Shown one piece after another: positions 8,888-18,400 of a stretch of 64,000 nucleotides of DNA; position 1 is the stretch's first letter, and every line of letters starts with the position of its first letter. Below the pieces are notes generated by a model. It was not told the origin of the DNA. It did no database searches and saw only the letters and a program-made list of their open reading frames with translations. Both the position numbers and the translations under genes were made by a program. The stretch is from Fibrobacterota bacterium (GTDB lineage: Bacteria > Fibrobacterota > Chitinivibrionia > Chitinivibrionales > Chitinispirillaceae). The stretch covers positions 15,344-79,343 of the forward strand of contig JAEWVR010000036.1 of the NCBI GenBank assembly GCA_023459055.1, given 5' to 3'.

Positions 8888-9900
8888 TGGCTGATAAAAA
8901 CAAAAATGAGCAGAATATGAAAATACTTTTTCTGCGGCCTGGCAAGCTTGGTGACATGATTGTTGCTACACCGTTATTTAAAGCAATTAAGGTGCAGATT
9001 CCAAATAGTATAATAGCAGTAGTCGCCAGTCCTTATAATCAAGTAATAGTTCGACATAATCAGCATATTAACATATTGAAAGTTGTTAATTTCCATTCTT
9101 TGTTTTCACTGATTAAATTAATAGTATGGATCAGAAAAGAGAAATTTAATTGGGTAATTGATCTCACACCGGAAATTAGTACAACATCAAGCATTATTGC
9201 CAGACTGGTGCGATCTTCACGAATAAAAATAGCAGGGATGCACAAGGGAGAGCACTCACGTTATTTTGATATTGTCACAGAAAATAAAGATATTCATCTG
9301 ATAGACCGTAATCGTTTATTGCTTGAAGCTGTGTTTGATTGTTCATTTACGGGTGATTTCAGACCGGATATCTCGATCGATATACGAAATATCAAACACG
9401 CAATGGATGTTCTTGGAGATTGTTCAAATAATACATTTAAAATTGGTATTAATTGCAGTGCCGGCGCCTCAATGCGACAGTGGACAAAAAATAATTATCA
9501 GAAACTATTGAATGCTATTAACAGCAAGTATCCGCATGCATCAGTAGTTCTTTTTTCTGTCGGTGCTCAAACAGCCTGGGTACAGGAGTTTAAATCTGTT
9601 TTTGATAATATTGTCGAAGTATGTGATGTTGAATTTTTAACAGTAGCAGCAATAATTCAGATGCTTGATTATTTTATTACTCCGGATACATCATTACTTC
9701 ATGTGGCATCAGCATTTAAGATTCCAAATGTTGGTTTATATTGTATGGGAGGAGAAAATTTTATCCGTTGGCGTGCGTATAAAACAGTATCAAAAGAGCT
9801 TGTTGCACTTGAAAGCAATGATGTCAATGAAATTACTGTTGAACATGTAATGGCAGCGCTCTGTGAACTAATTGAAAGGAATACAGAAACAAATGTTTGA
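8887..9900 (+). CDS. Glycosyltransferase family 9 (heptosyltransferase-like)
   Basis: Third GT9 enzyme of the cluster. N-domain MKILFLRPGKLGDMIVATPLFKAIK carries the canonical GDxxxxTP signature; the C-domain has IGINCSAGASMRQW, VVLFSVGA and FITPDTSLLHVASAFKIPNVGLYC. About 337 residues. GGAG at 8877-8880 lies 6 nt before the ATG at 8887, so this start is chosen over the TTG at 8875. Unlike the other two GT9 proteins it lacks the C-terminal Cys cluster. Likely acts in LPS core assembly. Its 3' end overlaps the following gene by 8 bp. Confidence 0.83.
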   Translation: MADKNKNEQNMKILFLRPGKLGDMIVATPLFKAIKVQIPNSIIAVVASPYNQVIVRHNQHINILKVVNFHSLFSLIKLIVWIRKEKFNWVIDLTPEISTTSSIIARLVRSSRIKIAGMHKGEHSRYFDIVTENKDIHLIDRNRLLLEAVFDCSFTGDFRPDISIDIRNIKHAMDVLGDCSNNTFKIGINCSAGASMRQWTKNNYQKLLNAINSKYPHASVVLFSVGAQTAWVQEFKSVFDNIVEVCDVEFLTVAAIIQMLDYFITPDTSLLHVASAFKIPNVGLYCMGGENFIRWRAYKTVSKELVALESNDVNEITVEHVMAALCELIERNTETNV

Positions 9901-10621
9901 TATCCATAATATGTGTAAAATAGTAACAGCATATGTAGTGCTTGTTGGCTTAACACTTGTATCAGCCAGAAACTACAACTATAAATATTTTTTTGATGTC
10001 AATGCGAGTATTCACGACCGCTTCGCCACGTATGATTTCGGTAATAATGTTGAACAAAATGAGAATCGGGCTGTGATGCCGGCTATAGGGGTATATGGCG
10101 GCAGAATGTTTTATCTTCCGGTGAATTTTAGAATTTCGCTGCCCCTGCATTATGAAATCGGTTCTGCGGATGAGAAAACGATCAGGGATGTCTCGTTAAA
10201 TGACGGTAGTGGTAATGATAGAATCGTTGATACGCAAAAAGGGTCTTTTTTCAATAGTTTTGGCCTCTCGCCTGAACTGCAGTATGAGTTTTTTAGAAAA
10301 CCCAAAGTGGATCTTTTCTGCGGTGCAGGCTTTGGATTGCATTATTCTATGCTTAAAGAGAATGAATGGTACAATAAGACACGAATCCTGGATAAACCAT
10401 ATCTGGAAACGTACAACACATTTTGTGTCAGCTTTTGCGCATCAGCAGGTCTCGAATTTAATATGAATAAATTCATCGGTCTTCGGTTGGTTTACAAATT
10501 CAGATATTGGAATCCGGTAAATAGTACAGTAGTGAGCGATATATTTCCCTATAAGGGAGTAACCTATAAAGAACGTTTCATTTCAAATCAATTGGGAATC
10601 GGCATTATGGTTGGGCGGTAG
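9893..10621 (+). CDS. Outer-membrane beta-barrel protein (OmpA/porin-like)
   Basis: Exported protein of about 240 residues. The signal peptide CKIVTAYVVLVGLTLVSA precedes a sequence of alternating-polarity strands (FFDVNASIHDRF, VNFRISLPLHYEIG, LSPELQYEFF, VDLFCGAGFGLHYS, GLRLVYKFRYWNP, NQLGIGIMVG) typical of an 8- to 10-strand barrel. No peptidoglycan-binding domain. The ATG at 9893 overlaps the GT9 stop; an ATG at 9911 would give a shorter signal peptide. Function unknown. It directly follows the LPS cluster, so a surface role is likely. A hairpin repeat begins at its stop codon. Confidence 0.65.
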   Translation: MFDIHNMCKIVTAYVVLVGLTLVSARNYNYKYFFDVNASIHDRFATYDFGNNVEQNENRAVMPAIGVYGGRMFYLPVNFRISLPLHYEIGSADEKTIRDVSLNDGSGNDRIVDTQKGSFFNSFGLSPELQYEFFRKPKVDLFCGAGFGLHYSMLKENEWYNKTRILDKPYLETYNTFCVSFCASAGLEFNMNKFIGLRLVYKFRYWNPVNSTVVSDIFPYKGVTYKERFISNQLGIGIMVGR

Positions 10622-10672
10622 GGTAATCGGTTGTCACGATTACCCACCGTAGGGACACCCCTCGTGGGTGTC
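10621..10672. repeat. Double-hairpin REP-like repeat
   Basis: Two consecutive perfect stem-loops: GGGTAATCG / CGATTACCC (10621-10645, 7-nt loop) and GACACCC / GGGTGTC (10654-10672, 5-nt loop). It lies immediately after the barrel gene and before the convergent rsmE. It may work as a bidirectional transcript end or mRNA stabiliser. The second hairpin resembles repeats common in many bacterial genomes. Confidence 0.7.
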
Positions 10673-10732
10673 TGAAATTGTTCGGGCATCCAATATTATC
10701 GCAATTATCAAATTTTACATCAATTCCCGGCA

Positions 10733-11437
10733 TTACTGCCATAATGCGCAGCGCATTGCAGTGGCAGCAAGTTCAGTGCGTAAGCGTGTCCGGCCGAGGC
10801 GCAGAAAAGAAAATCCGTTTTGTCTGAACAAATCACATTCATCAGTGGAAAATCCTCCTGGGGGCCCTATGAAACAGTTGATAGTTGATATAGAAGGATC
10901 AAGTGTTATTCCGGATGAGCCATCATAGTCAGCAGTGATACAGAATCCGTTTTTAAAGCAGGTTTGATCCAGTATTTGCGGTTTGTTAAGAACCGGAAGA
11001 TATGGATAGAGCGACTGTTTCATCGCGGCAATCATTTTACCACGCAGGCGTTCATCATGTTTTTCCCACTTGTTTTCCCACCAGTTTTTCTGACATTGTG
11101 ATGAAATAAGCGGGGTGATTGAATTAACACCAAGTGCTGTAAGGTCTGTAACTATTGATTCAAACGCATCTTTATCAGGAATGCCGACAAAAAAATTAAA
11201 TTCCGGCGTTATTTTTTGTATTACCTTACTGTCAAAGATGATGCCGCTTGCACATGAACCACTGATTTCGCTAAGTTTACAAACATGTATAACGCCATCC
11301 CCGCACGAAACCTGAAAGGTATCGCCCTGCGCAAGCCGTAACACCTTTACCGCATGACGAGTATCGTTTTCATCAAGAATGACTGTATTGTTGGTCATGT
11401 TGACTGCATAAAATAAAAAATGATCAAATTCACGCAT
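10733..11437 (-). CDS. rsmE: 16S rRNA (uracil(1498)-N3)-methyltransferase RsmE
   Basis: SPOUT-class methyltransferase that makes m3U1498 in 16S rRNA. Visible features: N-terminal PUA-like domain with DENDTRHAVKVLRLAQGD; IVTDLTALGVNSITPLISSQC; the subfamily motif around KMIAAMKQSLYPYLP; and the C-terminal knot FIGPPGGFSTDECDLF with LRLGRTRLRTELAATAM. About 234 residues. In the usual IGPEGG motif the third-to-fourth residues read PP here, a mild deviation. The ATG at 11437 is preferred; the open frame before it reads through heptamer repeats. Confidence 0.88.
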   Translation of the reverse strand: MREFDHFLFYAVNMTNNTVILDENDTRHAVKVLRLAQGDTFQVSCGDGVIHVCKLSEISGSCASGIIFDSKVIQKITPEFNFFVGIPDKDAFESIVTDLTALGVNSITPLISSQCQKNWWENKWEKHDERLRGKMIAAMKQSLYPYLPVLNKPQILDQTCFKNGFCITADYDGSSGITLDPSISTINCFIGPPGGFSTDECDLFRQNGFSFLRLGRTRLRTELAATAMRCALWQ

Positions 11438-11461
11438 TGGAAAAACTTTCTGGGAGGAGGT

Positions 11462-11603
<142 letters not shown>

Positions 11604-11624
<21 letters not shown>

Positions 11625-12341
11625 CGGCTCCCTCTTCAACTGATAATACGCCTTAAGTACTTTCTGATAATACTTCACCGACAGCTGGTTACTCTTTATT
11701 GATGATGTTACTGTGCCGGGGCCCTGGTTGTATGCAAGAATGCCGAGTTTGAAACTTTTAAATTTATTGATAAGAAATGTAAGATAACTGACACCTATCA
11801 TTATGTTAACTTCCGGTTTGAGGAGATCTTCCATGGTAAGTTCTTGTAAGCCAAGCTTTTTTGCCATCTCTTGCGCAGTTTCTATTTTTAACTGCATCAA
11901 ACCTATTGCACCGCTAAGGTTGCCGCTTTTAAATCTGCCAAGTGCTTTTTCGTTAAAATAACTTTCAACCTGAATTACTGCAATGAGTAAAAACGGATCA
12001 AAACTGTACTGACGACTATTTGAGTAAATCAGTTCTGAGAGGCGGAAAATAGACTGGTCTGTAATACGATTGTTGAGAATGGAACGTAATGTTTCAGATA
12101 TATGAATAACATTGCTGAGATGATGATGTTCTTTCTGAAGTACCAGATTTTCTTTACGCAACTCAATTAATTTAATGTCATCACGATGAGCAATTATTTC
12201 ATTATGAAAGATAATACTGGTAATAATCGCCAGAGAACCACTGAGTATGATAACAAACAGAATACTGATAAGTTCAGAAAACCAGACATTTTTTCCGTAT
12301 ATAAGAAATCCGCGACGTAACGCTGTCAGTATACGGTTCAT
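11604..12341 (-). CDS. Membrane-anchored lytic transglycosylase (SLT domain)
   Basis: Peptidoglycan lytic transglycosylase, Slt70/MltE-like. One N-terminal membrane segment (about residues 22-45) is followed by a short coiled coil (about 57-80), then the SLT domain. The catalytic Glu is E126 in AVIQVESYFN; SGAIGLMQLKIETA and LAYNQGPGTV complete the signature. It would cleave glycan strands from the periplasmic face. It is the last gene of a minus-strand operon, overlapping the STAS-membrane protein by ATGA at 12338-12341. The last residues VASSK and the stop are encoded by the heptamer repeat. Confidence 0.85.
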
Positions 12342-12964
12342 TTTATACTGTCTTTAATAGGATTGATAATACCAAGCTGCTCAAGTGGTTTTATCCTTTC
12401 CCGCATTGCGTCAACTTCAAATTTAATCTGTTGATTTGTTTGTTGCAGGGTGTGTACTTCCACCTGTTGGCGTTTAATATAGCGGCTTTGAATCCGGATT
12501 ATAAAGAGAAGTGAAATGAACCATCCGCATAAGACAATAACCATAAATAATGCAACCGGACGGGAAATTCGTATACCGGTTTTTTTTGATAATTTTCGTC
12601 CACTCTGACGGATCGCACTTAATAAACCTCCGGACGTTAACGATTGTGCATCAGGATAGACCGGGAATATATTATTATAAGGAGCGAACGCACGTGAGAC
12701 TGTGGCGTTTTTAAAAATAAGTTTTATCTCACCACCTTTACCACGAACGACACTTAACAATTGAAGAAACAACTGTACCGCAGAATCATCAATACTGGTG
12801 ATCTTTTCCAGATCAACGATGAACTGACGGTTCCGGTCCTCAAGAAGTACATCGAACTTCTCTTTCATCTGTGCTATCTGGTCTTTGCGAAAATGTCCGG
12901 CAAGAATCAGCCAGATTGCTCCGCCGCGTCCCTCGATTGTTATATCCATTGAATCATAAAACAT
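12338..12964 (-). CDS. STAS-domain protein with membrane anchor and coiled coil
   Basis: N-terminal STAS (anti-sigma-factor-antagonist-like) domain, about residues 5-105: strands AIWLILAGHF, FIVDLEKITSIDDSAVQLFLQLL and GEIKLIFKN. The Ser in IDDSA sits where SpoIIAA-type proteins are phosphorylated. After it come a basic linker, one hydrophobic segment (about 137-157, VALFMVIVLCGWFISLLFIIRI) and a coiled coil of about 45 residues. Start: GGAG 6 nt before the ATG at 12964. It overlaps the GH57-like gene by 11 bp and the transglycosylase by 4 bp. The STAS domain is cytoplasmic if the anchor is a signal anchor, and the coil is then periplasmic. Partner unknown. Confidence 0.7.
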   Translation of the reverse strand: MFYDSMDITIEGRGGAIWLILAGHFRKDQIAQMKEKFDVLLEDRNRQFIVDLEKITSIDDSAVQLFLQLLSVVRGKGGEIKLIFKNATVSRAFAPYNNIFPVYPDAQSLTSGGLLSAIRQSGRKLSKKTGIRISRPVALFMVIVLCGWFISLLFIIRIQSRYIKRQQVEVHTLQQTNQQIKFEVDAMRERIKPLEQLGIINPIKDSIK

Positions 12965-14879
12965 CGATATCTCCTGATGCTTTACGCATGCGTTTGCATG
13001 AAAGCTTACCTATTAATTTCCATTGGGCACTCGAGTCGAGAAGAATATTGGTTGTCAGTAAAATTCTTATACCCAGTGATGGATCCGGGAGCTGTTCGCT
13101 ATTCAGTGTGGGCAGGCACCAGATATCGAGTGGCTTCTGGGTTTGAAAAAGGATTCTTAATCCACACAGTCTATCCTCAAAATACCATCGTGTGGCACCC
13201 TCAATCTGAATGTGATCAATACCAATCCTGTCAAAAGTTTTTTTGCCATTGATAATACGGACATTGCCGCTCTGTAAGCCGGGAAGGCCGAAACTTAACT
13301 CTGTTGCAAACCTGAATGTATAAGGTGTTAACGACTGATTTGAAAATTGATACACGAATGAAAGTGATGACGTATTTTGTTCAAGTCCGTACACTTTTTC
13401 AAGAATAAGCGGACATGGCTTATCGTTTCGAAGTAATGCACCATGTTTGGTAAGTGATGCCCGTATACCGGTCGCATTTTTTGATACTTTGTATGTAAAT
13501 TGACTCTTAAGGAAGTTGCCGAGATCGGGGGCTTTTCCTGTCAGTATGTCTGCTGCTGACGCTTCAGGATTATAAAACCTGTCTGAAAACCACGCGCGGG
13601 ATTTACCGGCTGAAAGAATATCCGGCTTGTTGTGCTGTTCAGGATTATAGGCACTGCAGAGGTTTATTGTGCGATCACGATAATCAAATTCAAAAATTGT
13701 TCCACCGCAACTATAATCAATGTAGAGTTTGACACTTTTGTTTGCCAGTAGAATACTTTTATTCCCATTCCGTAAAAAATCAGTAATTCGTATCTGTCCT
13801 CCATGGATTCCTGCCCGTTCACTAATCTCCTTTTCCAGTTCAATCATCTTTGAAAAGGTCCAGAGTCTGTCAGTTGTGTTTTCAAATCCGCTTTCTTTGC
13901 CGGGAAGAAAACGGTTGATATCCTGAATGAAAAAAAGTTCTTTTTTCATTGGTAAACTGATACGGGGGTCTGTGAATTCGCTTACCTGGTTATACAGATC
14001 CATAAGCTTTCGTTGCATGATACCGATCTGATCAAACGAATGCAGATAATTAAGAAAATGTAAATCAACCGGATTCGCATTGCCTAACATTAAACTTGAT
14101 GGAATATATTGCAGTCCAAGCGGCTGTGCATCCCGAAGTATTTCGCTGAACGTGACTGGTTGATAAGTTAGTATGTGTTTGTCAATTTCTGATGCAGCAT
14201 AGTTGAGCCATCGGAACGGATCAGCTTCACCTTCCGCCTTGAGAGGAAACTGATACTGAAGTATCGCTATTAATTCACCCTGCGATTCATTCTTGTCTGA
14301 TGTATAAATCTGTTCAATCCAGTTCTTGAAATCAACCGGTGCAGTCATATGGTGAATAATCGTTGTTGCAATTAAGGGAATCGAACTTCCACTATGTTCG
14401 GCCATCCAGTAACCCCCGATTGATTGCAATGATGATGGAAGCAGATCTTTCGAAACGACAAGATAGTGCACGCCGCTGTTTTTGAGAAGTTCAATCATTG
14501 ATGGTTCAAAGTTGGAGAATGGTGGCATATACCCCAGAGGTGTTTCACCGGCGATATCAGTGTATTTTTGAAGTCCATACCTGACATTTTCAAACGAGAG
14601 TTGTGGGGGTGACATACTGAGAAACGGCTCGGTATATCCTGTCAAGATCCATTCAAAGAATCCCTTTTTCTGAAAATCCCTGAATTGAGAAAGCAATAAC
14701 GGATTTATACATTCAACGATGTATGCCGGCAGGACAATATTAAATCTGAAGTGAGGATGTTCTGTAACAAGCGAGAGCAGGTTGCGGATACAACGATCAA
14801 CGGATTCCTTGAGAACCGCCTTTGACATTAAACGGTTTTTATAAGGATGCAGCAAAAGTGACAGTGTATTTCTTTTCAT
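12954..14879 (-). CDS. GH57-like protein (DUF1925/DUF1926 type), probably catalytically dead
   Basis: 641 residues. The architecture fits the GH57 alpha-amylase/4-alpha-glucanotransferase group: an N-terminal (beta/alpha)7 barrel (about 1-290), a middle helical region, and a C-terminal beta-sandwich (about 360-641; motif LYIDYSCGGTIFEFDYRDRT). Both expected catalytic carboxylates appear absent. The region that reads TERVW in active enzymes is PFSNFEP here (F121 where the nucleophile Glu should be), and the acid/base loop HDDGEKFG is replaced around 208-218. It is the first gene of an operon with the STAS-membrane protein and lytic transglycosylase. Possible roles are glycan binding or an uncharacterised activity. 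The alignment is by eye. Confidence 0.65.
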   Translation of the reverse strand: MKRNTLSLLLHPYKNRLMSKAVLKESVDRCIRNLLSLVTEHPHFRFNIVLPAYIVECINPLLLSQFRDFQKKGFFEWILTGYTEPFLSMSPPQLSFENVRYGLQKYTDIAGETPLGYMPPFSNFEPSMIELLKNSGVHYLVVSKDLLPSSLQSIGGYWMAEHSGSSIPLIATTIIHHMTAPVDFKNWIEQIYTSDKNESQGELIAILQYQFPLKAEGEADPFRWLNYAASEIDKHILTYQPVTFSEILRDAQPLGLQYIPSSLMLGNANPVDLHFLNYLHSFDQIGIMQRKLMDLYNQVSEFTDPRISLPMKKELFFIQDINRFLPGKESGFENTTDRLWTFSKMIELEKEISERAGIHGGQIRITDFLRNGNKSILLANKSVKLYIDYSCGGTIFEFDYRDRTINLCSAYNPEQHNKPDILSAGKSRAWFSDRFYNPEASAADILTGKAPDLGNFLKSQFTYKVSKNATGIRASLTKHGALLRNDKPCPLILEKVYGLEQNTSSLSFVYQFSNQSLTPYTFRFATELSFGLPGLQSGNVRIINGKKTFDRIGIDHIQIEGATRWYFEDRLCGLRILFQTQKPLDIWCLPTLNSEQLPDPSLGIRILLTTNILLDSSAQWKLIGKLSCKRMRKASGDIDVL

Positions 14880-15437
14880 TCTTACAAATTATAATCCTGC
14901 ATAACAATATTCAATCATATTTTTATATAATTGTTAATATACAGCCTTTTATAAGTGCCATACAAAAAAATATTTTTATTTGCATTAATTAAGAACTGGT
15001 GGTATAATACATTTTTTATTTCATGACGATTACAGCAATGCAACCAGGTATGATTAACCTTTTTTAACAACAATGGTCTTATGAATTCCTCAAATTCCAA
15101 TGTCTCCCGGCAAAAAAAGATCTTTATAAAATCTCAACTGTTTTTACAAAAAGTGAAAATTTAAAATCCGGATTGTTTACAATGGCTAGTAACTGGTGAA
15201 TTAATATTTTTATTGATTAAAAAAGGTAATAAATAGTTAAAAATTTGATTAGTGATTCATTGAAATAATGCGATTGAAATAATTGTTTGTAAACGTTGAA
15301 TTAATTAATGACCTGTAAATTCGCAGTGTTTTACTTAATCGAAAAAAAAGGTATTTTTCTTTGAATTGTTATTAAATACAATTTATATTATATGCACTTC
15401 AAATAATTATCAAAAAATCCTCTGGAGGGATCAATTT
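14880..15437. other. AT-rich intergenic region between divergent operons
   Basis: 558 bp of strongly AT-rich DNA between the GH57-like gene (minus) and the PPDK gene (plus). No coding region is convincing; a 61-codon minus-strand frame at 14915-15100 has no ribosome-binding site or family likeness. It should hold the promoters of both operons. Confidence 0.6.
15361..15389 (+). promoter_or_regulatory. Candidate sigma-70-type promoter for ppdK
   Basis: TTGAAT at 15361-15366 and TATATT at 15384-15389 are separated by exactly 17 bp (4/6 and 5/6 matches to consensus). Transcription would start near 15396, leaving a leader of about 40 nt before the Shine-Dalgarno GGAGG at 15424-15428. In DNA this AT-rich such matches also arise by chance. 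Confidence 0.4.
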
Positions 15438-18400
15438 ATGGCCAAGTATGTGTATTTTTTCGGTGGTGGAAAAGCTGATGGTAATGAATCGATGAAAAAT
15501 CTTCTCGGTGGTAAAGGTGCGAATCTTGCCGAGATGGCTGGGAATCCCGCACTAAAACTTCCTGTTCCACCAGGCTTTACAATCACTACAGATGTCTGCA
15601 CTTACTACTACGCTAATAAAAGAAATTATCCAAAAGAATTAAAATCACAAGTTGATGCAGCACTCAAAAGTGTTGAAAAACTGATGGGTAAAAAATTCGG
15701 AGATCCGGTTAATCCACTGCTCGTATCAGTACGAAGCGGTGCCCGCAAGTCAATGCCCGGCATGATGGACACTGTTCTGAATGTCGGTCTTAACGATGTC
15801 ACTGTTCAGGGGCTTATTGACAAAACAAATAATCCCCGTTTTGCTTACGATGCATACCGTCGCTTAATTATGATGTACGCTGATGTCGTAATGGAAAAAG
15901 CCGAAGGAATTGAGCCAAAGGGTGGCAAGGGTATCAGAAAAATTCTTGATGAACGTCTTGAAAAGCTAAAACATGAAAAAGGTTATAAACTTGATACTGA
16001 AATATCTGCTGATGAGCTCAAGGCTCTTGTGGCAGAGTTTAAACAGATTGTCAAGGATCAGCTTGGCAAACCATTTCCTGAGGATCCTCAGGATCAGCTC
16101 TGGGGTGGTATCGGTGCAGTGTTTATGAGCTGGAATGGAAAGCGTGCTGTTGAATATCGCAGAATCGAAAGAATTCCAGACGAGTGGGGAACTGCAGTTA
16201 CCGTTCAGAGTATGGTATTTGGAAATATGGGCGAAGAGAGTGCAACTGGTGTTGCATTTACCCGTAACCCGGGAAATGGTGAGGGACTGTTCTATGGCGA
16301 ATATCTGATCAATGCGCAAGGTGAAGACGTAGTTGCTGGTATCAGGACTCCATCACCTATTAATGAATACTCAAAAAATGATCAGAGTAAAGATCATCCT
16401 ACACTTGAAGAGGTCATGCCTGAAATCTATAAACAGTTGTTCGATATCCAGAAACGTCTTGAGAAACACTATAAAGACATGCAGGATATCGAGTTTACAA
16501 TTGAAAATAAACGACTCTTTATGCTTCAGTGCCGTGTTGGCAAACGTAACGGAGTTGCTGCTGTTCGTACAGCAACTGATATGGTTAAGGAAAAGCTGAT
16601 TGATATTGACACTGCGATTATGCGTGTCGCACCGAATCAGCTTGTGGAACTCCTTCTTCCAATGATTGATCCTGCTGCTGAATCAGCAACAAGTTATATC
16701 GCAAAGGGTCTTCCTGCCGGTCCTGGTGGTGCAAAAGGTCGTGTTGTGTTTACATCAGAGGATGCAGTCGAGTGGGCATCACGTGGTGAGAAGGTTATTC
16801 TTGTCCGTGAGGAAACATCACCGGAAGACGTTGACGGGATGCATAAGGCACAGGCGATTCTTACATCCAAAGGTGGTATGACATCACATGCAGCACTGGT
16901 TGCACGAGGCTGGGGCAAATGCTGTGTTGTCGGATGTTCAGACATCGAAGTTACCGGTAAAACATTTAAGACAAAATCGGGCAGGGTGATAAAAGAGGGT
17001 GAATGGATCTCCATTAACGGTACCAAAGGTACAGTATATGAAGGTCAGCTTGGCCTTGTTGATATTGACCTTGATAACAATCAGTCATTTGTTGCTCTGA
17101 TGGCAATGTGTGACAAAACAAGAAAGCTCAGGATCAGAACAAATGCTGATTCACCTGCTGATGCCTCAAAAGCGGTATCATTTGGTGCTGAGGGTATCGG
17201 GCTTTTCCGCACAGAGCATATGTTCTATGGCGAAGGTTCAGACAAACCGCTGTTCCTTCTTAGAAAAATGATCATGAGCGGTACTGTTGACGAGCGTAAG
17301 GCAGCGCTTAATGAACTCGCAGTATTTGTCAAACATGATATCAAAGCGACCATGGAAGTTCTTAATGGATTGCCAATCACAATCCGTCTTCTTGATCCTC
17401 CGCTTCATGAATTCGTGCCTCATAGTGATGACAAAATCGAAGCAATGGCTAAGGAGCTCAGGATCAGTGTTGCTGAAGTCAAGAAACGCGGTGAAGCTCT
17501 CAAGGAATGCAATCCGATGCTTGGACACCGAGGCGTTCGTCTTGGTATAACCTATCCTGAGGTTTCTGAAATGCAGATCCGCGCAATTCTACTTGCTGCT
17601 GGCGAACTTATTAAAGAAGGTAAAAAGGCATTCCCTGAGATCATGGTTCCTGTAACATGTTCGGTTAATGAGTTAACAAATCAGAAGAAAATCGTTGATA
17701 GGGTATATGCTGAAGTCTGTGAGTTCCTTGGTGTCAAAAAGATTCCGTTCATGTACGGTACAATGATTGAAATTCCACGGGCAGCCCTTACTGCAAAGTC
17801 AATGGCTGAAACAGCAGAGTTTTTCTCATTTGGTACCAATGATCTTACTCAAATGGGTTTTGGTTTCTCTCGTGATGATATCGGCGGGTTCCTCCCTGAA
17901 TATCTTACACAGAAAATTTTACCAGCTGATCCTTTCCAGACAATTGATCAGGAAGGTATTGGTGAACTCATTAAGTTTGGTATCGATCGCGGTCGTTCAT
18001 CACGCCCTGAACTCAAGGTCGGTATCTGTGGTGAGCACGGTGGAGATCCTGAATCTGTCAAGTTCTGCCATCGTGCAGGTATGAATTATGTCTCATGCTC
18101 ACCATTCCGTGTACCTATTGCACGTCTGGCGGCAGCACAAGCAGCGGTAGAAGACAAAAAGTCTGGAAATAAATCTAAAACAACTGTAAAGGAAGTGAAA
18201 ACCATGGCAAAAGTTACAGCAAAAAAAGCAACAGCGACGAAACCGGCAGCGAAGAAAGCAGCAGCAAAACCAGTTAAAAAGGCCGTTGCAAAGAAAACCG
18301 TGACTAAAAAAGCAGCAACGAAGAAAGTCGCTGCAAAACCAACAGCAAAAAAAGCAGCTCCTGTAGCAGCTAAGAAACGTGGTCGTCCGGCTGGTTCAGC

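Noticed and set aside
10668..10928. Plus-strand frame of 86 codons across the end of rsmE
   Set aside because: Antisense shadow of a well-supported rsmE; begins in a hairpin repeat.
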